Source: an uncultured Sphingomonas sp. (lineage in GTDB: Bacteria > Pseudomonadota > Alphaproteobacteria > Sphingomonadales > Sphingomonadaceae). From it: 64,000 nucleotides of DNA. Position 1 is the first letter of the stretch, and each line of letters starts with the position of its first letter. Location of the stretch: contig CAMLSA010000003.1 of the NCBI GenBank assembly GCA_946482655.1, forward strand, positions 1 to 64,000, written 5' to 3'. Below are positions 8,739 through 18,038 of the stretch, piece after piece. The position numbers and the translations under genes were made by a program. Under the pieces are notes generated by a model. That model made no database searches. It was not told where the DNA came from and was given only the letters and a program-made list of their open reading frames with translations.

Positions 8739-10052
8739 ATGACTGATGGGGAGAGAGCCGGCGAGGAATTGCTGGACCAGATGAGCTTGATGGACCCTCA
8801 GGTCCAAAGCAATCCTTACCATTTCTATGAGCTGATGCATGCGCACTCCCCCGTTTACCGCTTGCCGGAAACGGGGGCATATGTGGTCTCGCGTTATGAC
8901 GACGTGCGCCGGGTGCTGCTCAACCACCGTCAATTTTCGAATGTCTTCGGCGACAGCCTGCTCGATATGCAGAGCCCCGAAGGACGGAAACTGTACGAGG
9001 AGATTCTCGCGGCGCGCGGCTGGAAGCATCGCATGTCGCTCGAGAATGCCGATCCGCCTTTGCATACAAAGCATAGAAAACTGGTCGAGACGGCGCTCAC
9101 CAAGATGCGGGTGCAAGCCCTGACACCGAAGATAGAGAAGATCATCGACGACCTGATCGACGGCTTCATAGATAAGGGTCAATGCGAATTCGTCAGGGAT
9201 TTCGCGATCGCACTTTCGGGAACGATCGTCGCGGGGATGATCGGCCTCGATGCCACGCAACTGGACAAGTTCAAGAGGTGGGCTGACGCGCTGCTTGCGC
9301 CCATAACCCATATGATGGATCTCGACGAAATCGTGGAGACCGCCAATCTGGAGGTGGAGCTGCAACTGTTCCTCGCTGAGATGTACGAGGACCGCACGGC
9401 CAACCCGCAAGACGACCTGCTCACCGTGTTGGCGACCAAGCCTGCCGACGACGGCAACCTGCTTCCGATGGACGAATATCAGTTCATCATGCGCCAGATG
9501 ATCGCGGCCGGCTTCGATACCCTGCAGAGTGCGATGTCCCACGGTCTCTGGCTGCTGATACGATATCCGGACCAGATGGAGAAGCTGCGGGCCGACCTGT
9601 CGCTCATTCCGAACTTCGTCGAAGAAGTGCTGCGCTTCGAGAGCCCGGTCCAGGGCCTTTTGAGGCGAGCTGTCGAAGACGTCGAAGTCGCCGGCGTGAC
9701 GATCCCGAAGGATTCGGTGGTGATCGTCCGTTATGGCGCCGCAAATCGTGATGAAAAGCAGTTCAAATGTCCGCATCAGTTCGACATCACGCGCTCGAAC
9801 GCGGCGACTCACCTGGCTTTCGGCAATGGCGTTCATTTCTGCGTCGGAAGGATCCTGGCGCGACAGGAGCTCCACAGCGCCTATCGCGCGTTGCTCACGA
9901 GGCTGGACAATATCCGGCTGGACGGAAACCTGCCGGATCCGCCCCATCGGCCGGATCTTCTGTTGCGGACACTCAAGGAGCTGCGGATCCGCTTCGACAA
10001 GCGGCAGCCCGCGCCCGCGGATGTGCCCCAATCCGCGCTGGCAGCATCGTAA
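8739..10052 (+). CDS. cytochrome P450
   Basis: 437 residues from the ATG at 8739; a TTG at 8709 is also in frame. Soluble bacterial P450 with all key elements: I-helix oxygen-activation segment AAGFDTLQSAM, the ExxR of the K helix (EEVLRFE), and the heme loop FGNGVHFCVG with axial C368. No membrane anchor, so cytoplasmic; it needs a ferredoxin and reductase, none of which is encoded in this window. The I-helix has Leu where most P450s have the second Thr of the DTT/DTS motif. It is a paralogue of the P450 at 26366-27637: both share DPxVQSNPY, VSRYD and RGW.HRMSL segments. It hydroxylates an unidentified hydrophobic substrate; the context suggests a terpenoid or alicyclic compound. Confidence 0.95.
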   Translation: MTDGERAGEELLDQMSLMDPQVQSNPYHFYELMHAHSPVYRLPETGAYVVSRYDDVRRVLLNHRQFSNVFGDSLLDMQSPEGRKLYEEILAARGWKHRMSLENADPPLHTKHRKLVETALTKMRVQALTPKIEKIIDDLIDGFIDKGQCEFVRDFAIALSGTIVAGMIGLDATQLDKFKRWADALLAPITHMMDLDEIVETANLEVELQLFLAEMYEDRTANPQDDLLTVLATKPADDGNLLPMDEYQFIMRQMIAAGFDTLQSAMSHGLWLLIRYPDQMEKLRADLSLIPNFVEEVLRFESPVQGLLRRAVEDVEVAGVTIPKDSVVIVRYGAANRDEKQFKCPHQFDITRSNAATHLAFGNGVHFCVGRILARQELHSAYRALLTRLDNIRLDGNLPDPPHRPDLLLRTLKELRIRFDKRQPAPADVPQSALAAS

Positions 10053-10081
10053 ATTCGGCCGCACGCCGCGGGGTTGCTGCC

Positions 10082-10100
10082 GCCGGAACCTCGGTCCGGC
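10082..10100. terminator. short hairpin between the convergent P450 and MFS genes
   Basis: GCCGGA and TCCGGC arms with a 7-base loop, 30 bases after the P450 stop. There is no T run after it, so it would be a weak or Rho-assisted terminator at best. Confidence 0.3.
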
Positions 10101-10286
10101 ACTTGGCTCGACCGGGACGCGGCGCTTTTCCTGAGCTGCCCTGACCGACCTCCGGCGTTCAATTCCGGCGGGGCGGCCGGAGAGCGGCTGCCGTCGTGAG
10201 GTGCGAGCACGTCGTGGGACGGGGAGGCGAGCCGCGTCAGCGTCTATCAGCTTGCTTCGTCTGTCCCGAGGGCGGACAGATGCCCG

Positions 10287-11534
10287 TCAGCTGGCCTGGC
10301 TGACGGGCTTGAGTACTCGAACAGAGGATTGCATCCGCTTGAAGGCCAAGAACAGCAGGATCGTGCCGCCCAGCAAGGCACCCATGAGCAGGAAGGCGGC
10401 ACGATAACCACCTGTCACTTCGTAGATCTGCCCCATCAGCGGCGCGATGGTGAACAGGAAGGGCAGCTTGATGAGGTAACTGGCTCCCATCGCCTTGCTG
10501 ACCTGATTGGGCGAAAACATGGTCCCCATCACCGCTCCGTGGAGCGTAATCGTCGGCGTAAGACACAGTCCCATAAAACCGGCGAGGATGTACAATGAGG
10601 TTCCGCCCGAATAGACGAGCAGGATCCAGATCATCGATTGACATGCGGCCGCGGCAGCCAAGGCGTAAGGCGGGGTGATGCGGTCCGCCAGCCATCCGAA
10701 CAGCACAGGGCCAGCGAGTCCGCCGGCCGTATAGATCGAAAGCAGCGCCGCCGCTCCCTGCAGCGATAGGCCCCGCTCGGTGCCATAGGGTACGATGTGG
10801 GTGAGGAAGCCTGTGCCGGCGGCGGCGATGATCGCGATGCCCAGCGAGACGAGCCAGAAAGTAGGGCTGCGCATCATCATGGCCATGGTCGCCGTTTCCG
10901 GCCCCGGTTCTCCCGCGGTGCCGCTGTTCGCCGCACGGGCACCGCCGGTTGCTACCGCCTTGTCGGGCATTGACCAGAGCAGCAGGGCAAGCGGAAGGAA
11001 TATCGCCGCAAATGACAGGAGCAGCGTCGACCGGCCGAGGTCGACCAAAAGGCTAGCGATCAGAAAGGGAATGACGAAGAATAGCAGGGGAAGGTTGATC
11101 AGGCCCAGGGTCCGTCCGCGGTTCTCTTCGTACCAGCAATTGACGAAGAATACCGGGCCGATCACGCCGAGGATGCAGAATCCCGTGCCGAGCAGGCAGT
11201 ACATCGCAAGCGCGACATAGAAGGAACCAGTCACCGCAAGGCCGACATAGCCGACCGCCGAGAGAAGAGCGCCGCCGATCATCACCAGGCGCGCGGGAAA
11301 GCGCTGGTAGAGTATGCCGACAAGCGGAGCCATTGCGCCGACCGAGACCGAAAGCATCGCCATGCCGGCAGCCGCGAGCGTGCGCGAAATCTCGAAATGC
11401 GCTTCTGTGCTCGATAGGAGAGGGCCGAACGAACCGAAGGCGAACGCCATGCTGATGTTCTGGGCCACGAAGGCCAGGAACGTACCCCACCGCCGCTGCC
11501 TGGGTTGCCCGTCGCCAGCGCTGAACTCACCCAT
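10287..11534 (-). CDS. MFS transporter, monocarboxylate/oxalate-formate antiporter type
   Basis: 415 residues; the ATG at 11534 is chosen because GGAGAG lies 7 bases upstream, whereas the longer frame to 11654 adds an Arg-rich tail with no family character. About twelve hydrophobic helices can be counted, with a central charged/Pro/Gly linker (AANSGTAGEPGPETA) between two six-helix halves. GRTLGL after helix 4-5 and the pattern of the N-half fit the major facilitator superfamily, and the overall shape matches the oxalate/formate and monocarboxylate antiporter group. It is an inner-membrane carrier, probably for a pathway acid or its product. It is divergent from the SnoaL-like gene at 11834. 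Confidence 0.88.
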   Translation of the reverse strand: MGEFSAGDGQPRQRRWGTFLAFVAQNISMAFAFGSFGPLLSSTEAHFEISRTLAAAGMAMLSVSVGAMAPLVGILYQRFPARLVMIGGALLSAVGYVGLAVTGSFYVALAMYCLLGTGFCILGVIGPVFFVNCWYEENRGRTLGLINLPLLFFVIPFLIASLLVDLGRSTLLLSFAAIFLPLALLLWSMPDKAVATGGARAANSGTAGEPGPETATMAMMMRSPTFWLVSLGIAIIAAAGTGFLTHIVPYGTERGLSLQGAAALLSIYTAGGLAGPVLFGWLADRITPPYALAAAAACQSMIWILLVYSGGTSLYILAGFMGLCLTPTITLHGAVMGTMFSPNQVSKAMGASYLIKLPFLFTIAPLMGQIYEVTGGYRAAFLLMGALLGGTILLFLAFKRMQSSVRVLKPVSQAS

Positions 11535-11555
11535 TCCGATCTCTCCTCTCAGCGT

Positions 11556-11648
11556 CGCGAACATGCAACCGCGCCGCCCATGCGACATCAACTCTCGCGG
11601 CCATGGCCTTTGTGGAGTTCGCCGCAGCATGGCCGAGGCATGTTCGCG
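11556..11648. promoter_or_regulatory. 11-bp inverted repeat across the MFS/SnoaL divergent gap
   Basis: CGCGAACATGC at 11556-11566 has its exact reverse complement at 11638-11648, 71 bases apart, in the 299-base gap between the divergent carrier and SnoaL-like genes. A related pair (GAACATGC and CATGTTC) lies before the FAD dehydrogenase at 14953. This layout suits a looping regulator. The rest of the gap shows no other structure I can support. Confidence 0.4.
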
Positions 11649-11833
11649 GGTCAATCGCGGTCATCGGAGCCCACATGATCTCGAGGGCCGTCCGGCACTG
11701 CGGGCGGCTTGCGACTCCGGCGACATTCTGTAAGCTGCTCCCGACAAATCACTGGATTGGCGCGCGAGTCTTCCGCGAGAGGCTGTCGCGAAGCCGTTCC
11801 GATGCGCCGCCTTTGACGCGATCCGGAAAAAAC

Positions 11834-12409
11834 ATGGAAGAGGATGATATCGTGAAGACATTCGACCTGGAAGCGGAAGTTCGTGATCTCGCGGCGCGTC
11901 GTGACATCAAGCAGGCCGTCTATCGCTATATACGAGGTCAGGACAGGCTGATACCCGAGATCCAGGCCAGTGCCTTCCATCCCGGTGCGCAGGTCGATTG
12001 CGGCCTCTTCAAGGGCGACGGTGACGAGTGGACGGCCTGGGCGCAGGGCGTCCTCGGCGCAATGGCGCGTACCCAACACCTGCTCGGCCAGATCGATATC
12101 GAGGTGGATGGGGATCGCGCGACTGGCGAGGTGTACTTCCTGGCTTGGCACCGCATCCTGGAGGAGGGGCAGGAGCGCGATTGGTTCTGGGCAGGTCGTT
12201 ATATCGACGAATATGCCTGCATCGAGGGCAAGTGGGGCATCGTCAAGCGGCGGGAACTGGTGGACTGGATCCGCAACGATCCGCCGTCCGATAGCTTCAT
12301 CGCCGAGAACCCCGCAGTCTATCTCGCCGGTCGGGGAGAGAAAGACTTCAGCGTGTCCAGGGACTGGTCCGGCGCCGAAACAGCGAAGGAGGCCGCTCCA
12401 TCGGTTTAG
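11834..12409 (+). CDS. SnoaL-like (NTF2-fold) protein
   Basis: 191 residues from ATG 11834; a GTG at 11852 with GGAAGAGG upstream is an equally good start. The sequence AARRDIKQAVYRYIRGQDR followed by AFHPGAQVD and a W-containing strand is the pattern of SnoaL_4 (PF13577) polyketide-cyclase/hydratase-like cone folds. Members act as small isomerases, hydratases or lyases, or as beta-subunit-like partners, in aromatic and steroid catabolism. The catalytic His/Asp pair is not conserved enough across the family to assign here. The final 35 residues are a loose polar tail. Substrate unknown; its place beside a carrier suggests a step in the same pathway. Confidence 0.82.
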   Translation: MEEDDIVKTFDLEAEVRDLAARRDIKQAVYRYIRGQDRLIPEIQASAFHPGAQVDCGLFKGDGDEWTAWAQGVLGAMARTQHLLGQIDIEVDGDRATGEVYFLAWHRILEEGQERDWFWAGRYIDEYACIEGKWGIVKRRELVDWIRNDPPSDSFIAENPAVYLAGRGEKDFSVSRDWSGAETAKEAAPSV

Positions 12410-12457
12410 CTGCCGCCAGCGCGCGCGGTACCGAATAGGCGGACCGCTGGAGGCCGG

Positions 12458-13387
12458 CTACTCACCGTCCTGTTGCAGGAGAGTCGTGCAACCGGACGTC
12501 AACTCCATGAAATTCCTGATCTCCTCAGCCACGCATTGTGCCGTGTGTGACAAACCCCGTTCACTCAGCCATATTATATGCAGCGGGTTCTCGATCGGTT
12601 CGACGCATGTGGACGAAATATTGACGGCTTGGCCGCATTCGAGTTCCGGACGCAGAAGTGCTTCGGCGGAGACGATAATCGTGTCACTCGCAAGCATGAC
12701 TTTCTTGAGGATATTCTGATCGTCACATACGAGTGCCGGTGGTAGACGAAGGATCGGATTGCTGTTGGCATGTGCGAAGGATTCTGGGATCCTTCCCCGG
12801 CCGATCGGAAATGCCGCTATGTCTTCATACGGCACATCTGCGCGTTCCGCGAGCGGATGATCACGGCGCGCGAAAAACGACAGCGGCATCGCACCAATCG
12901 CTATCGAGCTTATGTCGCGATCAGGCGAGAGCAAGTCTTTCCGATACACGATGAAGTCCAGATCTCCCCGCGCAAGATTCTCGTATAACATATCGCCCGT
13001 GCCCACATGCGCGTTAACCCGCCACATTGGATAATCCCGCGTCATTTTGGCGAGCAGCCGGCTCATGAACATAGCGGCCGGAATGGGCCCCATCCCGAAC
13101 GAAGTGCTTCCCGCGACGCCTTCGCTCCAGAGCCTTACGGTCTGCTCGAGGGCCTCCACTTCGCGCACGATCTTCTCGGCGTGCGCGACGAGGCTCGCGC
13201 CGGCCAAACTCAGTTTACGGGACGATCCCTCCCGTTCGAACAGCATGGTACCGGTTTGGTGTTCCAGCGCCGCCACGGAGCGGCTGAGGGCAGGCTGGCT
13301 AAGATTGATCCTCCTTGCCGCTTTCGACACTCCGCCGGCGTGGACCACTGCGAGTAGATGCTTCAATTGCGTAAGGGTTATGTGCAT
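12458..13387 (-). CDS. LysR-type transcriptional regulator
   Basis: 309 residues from ATG 13387 (the longer frame to 13504 adds a non-homologous N-terminus). The N-terminal winged helix contains LTQLKHLLAVVHAGGVSKAA and RRINLSQPALSRSVAALE, the classic LysR DNA-binding pattern. The C-terminal part is a periplasmic-binding-protein-like effector domain with FARRDHPLA and a typical two-lobed layout. It is divergent from the sulfotransferase gene with a 229-base gap that carries a candidate operator at 13462-13488, and LysR proteins usually control the divergent neighbour and themselves. The co-inducer is unknown but is likely a pathway intermediate. Confidence 0.93.
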   Translation of the reverse strand: MHITLTQLKHLLAVVHAGGVSKAARRINLSQPALSRSVAALEHQTGTMLFEREGSSRKLSLAGASLVAHAEKIVREVEALEQTVRLWSEGVAGSTSFGMGPIPAAMFMSRLLAKMTRDYPMWRVNAHVGTGDMLYENLARGDLDFIVYRKDLLSPDRDISSIAIGAMPLSFFARRDHPLAERADVPYEDIAAFPIGRGRIPESFAHANSNPILRLPPALVCDDQNILKKVMLASDTIIVSAEALLRPELECGQAVNISSTCVEPIENPLHIIWLSERGLSHTAQCVAEEIRNFMELTSGCTTLLQQDGE

Positions 13388-13461
13388 GCGCCGGCTTTTC
13401 CTTGGATCATGGCGCTCGCTCTCCAATTGCTCGACGGTCGATGTCCATTCCGATAATGAGA

Positions 13462-13488
13462 TTGCATGACGGCCACAACGCAAATGCA
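13462..13488. promoter_or_regulatory. candidate LysR operator
   Basis: TTGCAT at 13462-13467 is mirrored by ATGCA at 13484-13488, and TTGC is mirrored by GCAA at 13480-13483, about 75-100 bases upstream of the LysR start. LysR sites are interrupted dyads of this kind in the shared divergent promoter. Low confidence because the arms are short. Confidence 0.35.
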
Positions 13489-13616
13489 TTGGACGCGGCG
13501 TCATTAAACAGGTGAAAGTCGCGTCCGTGTTCGGGCGAGAGTATCGAGTACAGGAAGCGATTCTGGCGACGGTGGTCTTCAGAATGACGAACAGATGAAG
13601 TCGGGAGAGGTTTGAA

Positions 13617-14792
13617 ATGCCGCTTGCAGAGAGAATCGATGAGATGCACGAGGCCGCGATAGCGGAATCGGGCCTGAGCGATTTCGGATCGAATGATTAC
13701 CTCGCGCCCATGGCGTTGGCCTTCCTGGATCTCGACCGACATAAGCAGCTTGCGCGCGAGTCGGAAGACTTCTGGTTCGGATGGGGCAAGAACCAGCTCA
13801 TCGGCAGGATGATGGCCATTCAGGGCTTCAAGGATTATCCACAATACGCGAACAGCAAGATCGAACGGCCGATCATCATCGTAGGCATGATGCGTACGGG
13901 CTCCACTGCGCTACATCGACTGCTCTCGAAGGACCCTGCCAACCAGGTCATGGAGATGTGGCTCGCGAATGCGCCTATGCCGCGGCCCAGCCTTCAGGAA
14001 ACCCTTAAAAACCCTTTCTACCTTAGGGCGGAGGCCGCGCTGGATGACATCCGTGCGAACAATCCCAGGTTCAACGCCTACCATCCTCAGGGCGCGAATG
14101 AGGCGGATGAGTGCTATATCGCGCTCCAGAAGACATTCTATTCACCTGAATTGCTGTGCTATAACGTTCCGGAATATACCAAATGGTTCATGGATTGCGA
14201 TCCGACCTGGGCATATCGTTTCTATCGTCAGATGATGGGCTTGATCGGCGGCGGCAACAAGGCTCGCTGGGTCATTAAGTTGCCCAGTCATGTCTTCACC
14301 CTGCGGGCGGTGCTCAATGTCTTTCCCGATGCGCATGTTGTGTGGACGCATCGGGAGCTGGTTTCTGCGGCTGGATCAAGCGCCAATCTACTCCAGTACT
14401 TTCGTTGGATGGCGAAGGATTTTGTGCCGCTCGAGGAGCAGGGACGCGAAATAATGGAGATTTGGGGCGAGGGCCTCCATCGTGGCGAACTGGCCCGGCA
14501 GGAATATGACGAGCGCCAGTTCCTCGATGTTCACATCGACCAGATGCACAACGATCCGGTTGGCCTGGCGGAGACGATCTACCGCTATTTCGACATCCCG
14601 TTCTCGGACGAGAGTCGCGCCGCGCTGGAAGCGCATGTCGCTGGAGATCCGACGATCGGCCACGAGAAGTCCACGTTCGATCTCAAAGACTTCGGTATTA
14701 CTGCTGAGCGGACGTATGAATGTGCCGGCGCTTACGCGGCACGGAATCGCGAGATTTGCGAACGACTGGGACACAGGATGGAGCGCGCATAA
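13617..14792 (+). CDS. sulfotransferase (PF13469 type)
   Basis: 391 residues, ATG 13617 with GGGAGAGG upstream. The PAPS-binding loop is at RTGST (residues 93-97), followed by a His-containing helix; later WVIKLPSHVFTLRAVLNVFPDAHVV fits the 3'-phosphate-binding segment of sulfotransferase family 3. The enzyme should transfer sulfate from PAPS to a hydroxyl group in the cytoplasm. Such genes recur in bacterial clusters that degrade or detoxify steroids and other hydroxylated lipids, but that link is by context only. It is divergent from the LysR gene and is followed at 160 bases by two FAD dehydrogenases, so it may head the same regulon. Confidence 0.88.
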   Translation: MPLAERIDEMHEAAIAESGLSDFGSNDYLAPMALAFLDLDRHKQLARESEDFWFGWGKNQLIGRMMAIQGFKDYPQYANSKIERPIIIVGMMRTGSTALHRLLSKDPANQVMEMWLANAPMPRPSLQETLKNPFYLRAEAALDDIRANNPRFNAYHPQGANEADECYIALQKTFYSPELLCYNVPEYTKWFMDCDPTWAYRFYRQMMGLIGGGNKARWVIKLPSHVFTLRAVLNVFPDAHVVWTHRELVSAAGSSANLLQYFRWMAKDFVPLEEQGREIMEIWGEGLHRGELARQEYDERQFLDVHIDQMHNDPVGLAETIYRYFDIPFSDESRAALEAHVAGDPTIGHEKSTFDLKDFGITAERTYECAGAYAARNREICERLGHRMERA

Positions 14793-14847
14793 TCTGCGAA
14801 CTGGACCGCGTCAGTCCAACATCGGCGATGGAAGGCTGAGATGATCT

Positions 14848-14885
14848 GAACATGCCTCCCATAACGCTATGGAAGAGTCATGTTC
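14848..14885. promoter_or_regulatory. GAACATG...CATGTTC inverted repeat upstream of the FAD dehydrogenases
   Basis: GAACATGC at 14848-14855 and CATGTTC at 14879-14885 face each other 68-105 bases before the start of the first FAD dehydrogenase. The same half-site occurs as an 11-base inverted pair before the SnoaL/MFS genes. A shared regulator is inferred; no -10/-35 pair is convincing here. Confidence 0.35.
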
Positions 14886-14952
14886 ACGCGACTGCGCAGT
14901 GCCTGTTGGCCATCAGCGGTTAACCGCGAGAATATGATCGAAGAGGTTTAAT

Positions 14953-16404
14953 ATGACGAATGGTGAACCTTCGTTGAAGCCGCAATATGATGTCATCGTC
15001 ATCGGCACCGGCACCGCTGGATTGTCCGCGGCGATCGAAGTCGAGCGTGCGGGCGGCAAATGCCTGCTGCTGGAAGCGGCCGATAAGCTTGGCGGCACTT
15101 CCGTGCTCACGACCGGCATCTATTATGCGGCCGGCACACCCGAGCAGGAATCGGCAGGCATACACGATACTCCTGACGACATGTTTAAATACATCATGAC
15201 GCTGAACCAGGGAGCTATCCGACCGGACCTTCTCCGCGTCACCTGCGATCGTGCGGCGGAGGGTCTCCGCTTCCTGCAAGATCTCGGGCTGGACTTGCAT
15301 CCCGAACCAATCGTCAGCGGCGGCGACAAGCTCTCGACCCCGCGGGGCCACTCGACCAACGGCAAGTCGGGTGGCGTTGGCGTCATGCTGACGCAGGCGA
15401 TCGCGGGACATAAGGTCGAGATCAAGCTTAACAGCCGGGTTTCGGACATTCTGATGGAGGACGGCCGCGTGGCGGGCGTACGCGTCGGCGACGTGGTCCA
15501 TCGCGCCAAGGCGGTGGTGATCGCGACCGGGGGGTTCGGCAACAACTGGTCGCTCATCGAGCGCTTCTGGCCCAGCATGGCGCAGCACGGCAGGGAGCGG
15601 GTGTGGGCAGTGAACCAGGATGCGATCTGCGTCCAAGGCGACGGGCTGCTCCTCGCCGAGCGGCTGGGCGCTCATATCGTCGGTTACGAGCATGGTACCG
15701 ACGGCGGGTTCGGTGCGCCGACCACAGGGTTCCGGCGAAAGGTCGAAGGTCAGAGCGCGATCGCGCCGTGGACCGTCCTGGTGAACCTCGAGGGCCGGCG
15801 TTTCATGTCCGAAACCGCGCCCTACAGCATCTCTGGCTACCTCATAAACGACCAGACTGAATCGCGTTGCTTCGCGATCTTTGACCACAGGCTGTTCGAA
15901 AATGCGGATCAGTATCTGGGGTTCGTGGACCCGAACCGTCAGGGAGGATCCGTTGGTACGAGCTGGGAAGGCGAGACGCTGCGCGCCAAGCTTGCCGAGG
16001 GGAAGGTTCTGGCTGGAGATACGCTTTCGGCACTGGCGGAGAAAGCCGGGATAGCGGCCGCACCGCTTCAGGCGACGCTCGCCAGGTACAATGCGGATGT
16101 AAGCCGCAATGTCGATACGGCCTTCTTCAAGACAACCGGGCTGGAACCTATCGTCGATCCGCCCTTTTACGCCGTAGAGGTGAGAAATGCCGCCTCGGGC
16201 GTGACCTGCGCGGGCCCGGAGATAGATACGGAAGCGCGCGTGCTCCATAGGAGCGGCGTACCGATCCCGGGCCTCTACTCCGCCGGCGAAGTCGTCGGCG
16301 GTTTATTCGGCAGGCGCTATCCGTCTGGTGGGATAAGCATCACCAATGCGGTCGTGTTCGGACGGATTGCCGGCCAAATGGCCGCCAAGGAAGCGGTGTC
16401 GTGA
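14953..16404 (+). CDS. FAD-dependent oxidoreductase, fumarate reductase/3-ketosteroid-dehydrogenase-like
   Basis: 483 residues. An N-terminal Rossmann loop GTGTAG (18-23) and a GGT following a conserved acidic strand bind FAD; the C-terminal GLYSAGEVVGGLFG and RYPSGGISITNAVVFGRIAG close the FAD site. This is the FAD_binding_2 layout of fumarate reductases and 3-ketosteroid delta-1-dehydrogenases, soluble or membrane-peripheral enzymes that introduce or reduce a carbon-carbon double bond next to a carbonyl. Substrate cannot be read directly. The next gene (16482-17909) is a close paralogue, and an EthD protein follows, suggesting a three-gene unit. The AGRGG-type start region lacks a strong ribosome site, but GAAGAGG lies nearby. 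Confidence 0.93.
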   Translation: MTNGEPSLKPQYDVIVIGTGTAGLSAAIEVERAGGKCLLLEAADKLGGTSVLTTGIYYAAGTPEQESAGIHDTPDDMFKYIMTLNQGAIRPDLLRVTCDRAAEGLRFLQDLGLDLHPEPIVSGGDKLSTPRGHSTNGKSGGVGVMLTQAIAGHKVEIKLNSRVSDILMEDGRVAGVRVGDVVHRAKAVVIATGGFGNNWSLIERFWPSMAQHGRERVWAVNQDAICVQGDGLLLAERLGAHIVGYEHGTDGGFGAPTTGFRRKVEGQSAIAPWTVLVNLEGRRFMSETAPYSISGYLINDQTESRCFAIFDHRLFENADQYLGFVDPNRQGGSVGTSWEGETLRAKLAEGKVLAGDTLSALAEKAGIAAAPLQATLARYNADVSRNVDTAFFKTTGLEPIVDPPFYAVEVRNAASGVTCAGPEIDTEARVLHRSGVPIPGLYSAGEVVGGLFGRRYPSGGISITNAVVFGRIAGQMAAKEAVS

Positions 16405-16481
16405 TACGGCACCTGGCGCGTGGTTCCATCGCGCGCCGCGGCCGTCCCCGTTTCAAGTCAAAATCTCGGTAAGGCGAATTT

Positions 16482-17909
16482 ATGATGCAGCAATATGACG
16501 TGATCGTTGTCGGCGGCGGCGGTGCGGGAATGTGCGCCGCAATGGAGGTGGAAAAAGCGGGTCAGCGGTGTCTCCTGCTGGAGGCGGACAACAAGCTGGG
16601 TGGCGCGACGGCGCTGTCGACCGGTATCTTCTATGCCGCCGGAACGCAGCACCAGCGCGATATGGGGATCATTGACACACCCGACGACATGTTTGCCTTC
16701 ATAATGACGCTCAGCCAGGGCGCGATCCGACCAGACCTTCTGCGCATCACGTGCGATCGCGGCGCGGACAATCTCGCGTTTCTGATGGATCTGGGAGTCC
16801 GGGTTCCACCCGGCTACGTCTTCGGCGGCGGACGCGATCGGGTGGCGCGGGGCCATTCCTGCAACAACGAAGGGGTGGGCATCGGCGCCATCCTGCGCGA
16901 ACATGTACTGCAACGGGACATCGAGATCCGCCTGAACAGCCGGGTATCGCGGCTGCTGGTCGAGGGTCAGCGGGTGGTGGGAGTTGCCGTCGGTGACGAG
17001 GAGTATCGTGCGCGCTCCGTCGTGATCACAACAGGCGGTTTCGGTAACAACCGGGACCTGGTGAAACGCTTGTGGCCCGACATGGCGCAGCACGGCGAGC
17101 ACGTCTGGTGCGTTTCCGGGGAACTGCCCTTCATCCTCGGAGACGGCCTATTGCTGGCGGAGGAGCTCGGGGCCCGGGTCATAGGATCGGGAGGCATGCC
17201 CGTTCCGACCGCGGGATTTCAGAGGAGCGTGGAGGGAGCGGCCGCGATCGCTCCCTGGACCATCGTCGTCAACCTCGACGGACGCCGGTTCATGTCGGAA
17301 ACTGCTCCTTACAGCGTCTCCGGCTATCTGCTCAACGCCCAGCGCGAATCGCGCGCTTATGCGTTGTTCGACGAGAAGTCGCTGCGTGAGGTCAGCAACG
17401 ACCTCGACTTTATCGATCCGAACAAGCAGGGCGGACGGGTTTCCAGCTGGGACGAGGCGTCGCTGCGCGCGCAGACCCGGGCCGGCAGGATCAAGACAAG
17501 TGGAACGCTGGCGGGCCTGGCCGCGGAAGCGGGCATTGCCGCCGAACCCCTTGAGGCCACGGTGGAACGCTACAATGCGGATGTCGACCAGGGTTTCGAC
17601 GGCGCCTATTTCAAGAGGGCCGGTCTCCATCCCCTCAGAGAGCCACCTTTCTACGCGGTGGAGCTTCGGGCCGCCTCGATTGGATTGACCTGCACCGGTC
17701 TGGAAATTGACACTGAAGCCCGAGTTCTGAATCAGCACAACCGTCCGATCCCCGGACTGTTCGCAGCAGGTGAGGTGCTAGGGGACATGTTCGGTCCCAG
17801 GTATCCGGCGGGCGGCCTCAGCATCGCGAACGCCGTGATCTTTGGCCGCATTGCCGGAGAGAACGCCGCAAAAGAGGCGGCACTGGAACAATGCTATGCC
17901 GCCGAGTGA
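16482..17909 (+). CDS. FAD-dependent oxidoreductase, paralogue of the upstream gene
   Basis: 475 residues. FAD loop GGGGAG (11-16), LGGATALSTGIFYAAGT, and a C-terminal GLFAAGEVLGDMFG and RYPAGGLSIANAVIFGRIAG close to the upstream protein, so the pair arose by tandem duplication. The family reaction is desaturation or reduction next to a carbonyl. The two copies have diverged in the middle (roughly residues 120-330), where substrate contacts sit, which suggests different substrates or opposite directions in one pathway. Start at the first of two ATGs; AAGGCG lies upstream. It is followed at 129 bases by the EthD gene. Confidence 0.93.
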   Translation: MMQQYDVIVVGGGGAGMCAAMEVEKAGQRCLLLEADNKLGGATALSTGIFYAAGTQHQRDMGIIDTPDDMFAFIMTLSQGAIRPDLLRITCDRGADNLAFLMDLGVRVPPGYVFGGGRDRVARGHSCNNEGVGIGAILREHVLQRDIEIRLNSRVSRLLVEGQRVVGVAVGDEEYRARSVVITTGGFGNNRDLVKRLWPDMAQHGEHVWCVSGELPFILGDGLLLAEELGARVIGSGGMPVPTAGFQRSVEGAAAIAPWTIVVNLDGRRFMSETAPYSVSGYLLNAQRESRAYALFDEKSLREVSNDLDFIDPNKQGGRVSSWDEASLRAQTRAGRIKTSGTLAGLAAEAGIAAEPLEATVERYNADVDQGFDGAYFKRAGLHPLREPPFYAVELRAASIGLTCTGLEIDTEARVLNQHNRPIPGLFAAGEVLGDMFGPRYPAGGLSIANAVIFGRIAGENAAKEAALEQCYAAE

Positions 17910-18038
17910 GTCTGCCCCGACGCCGTGCGCCGCACTGGCGAGCCGCCGGGGCCGACACGACTTATGGTGCGCCCACTTCGTCCCCTGAAGCTCCACGGCG
18001 TTTTTACGCCTACGCGGTCATAAGAGAGGAACAATTAG

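Noticed and set aside
8721..10064. 447-residue minus-strand frame over the first P450
   Set aside because: Exact mirror of a P450 with I-helix, ExxR and heme loop. The mirror has no family features.
10082..10100. Strong terminator after the first P450
   Set aside because: The six-base hairpin has no T run and a 7-base loop, so it is kept only as a low-confidence feature and not promoted to a finding.
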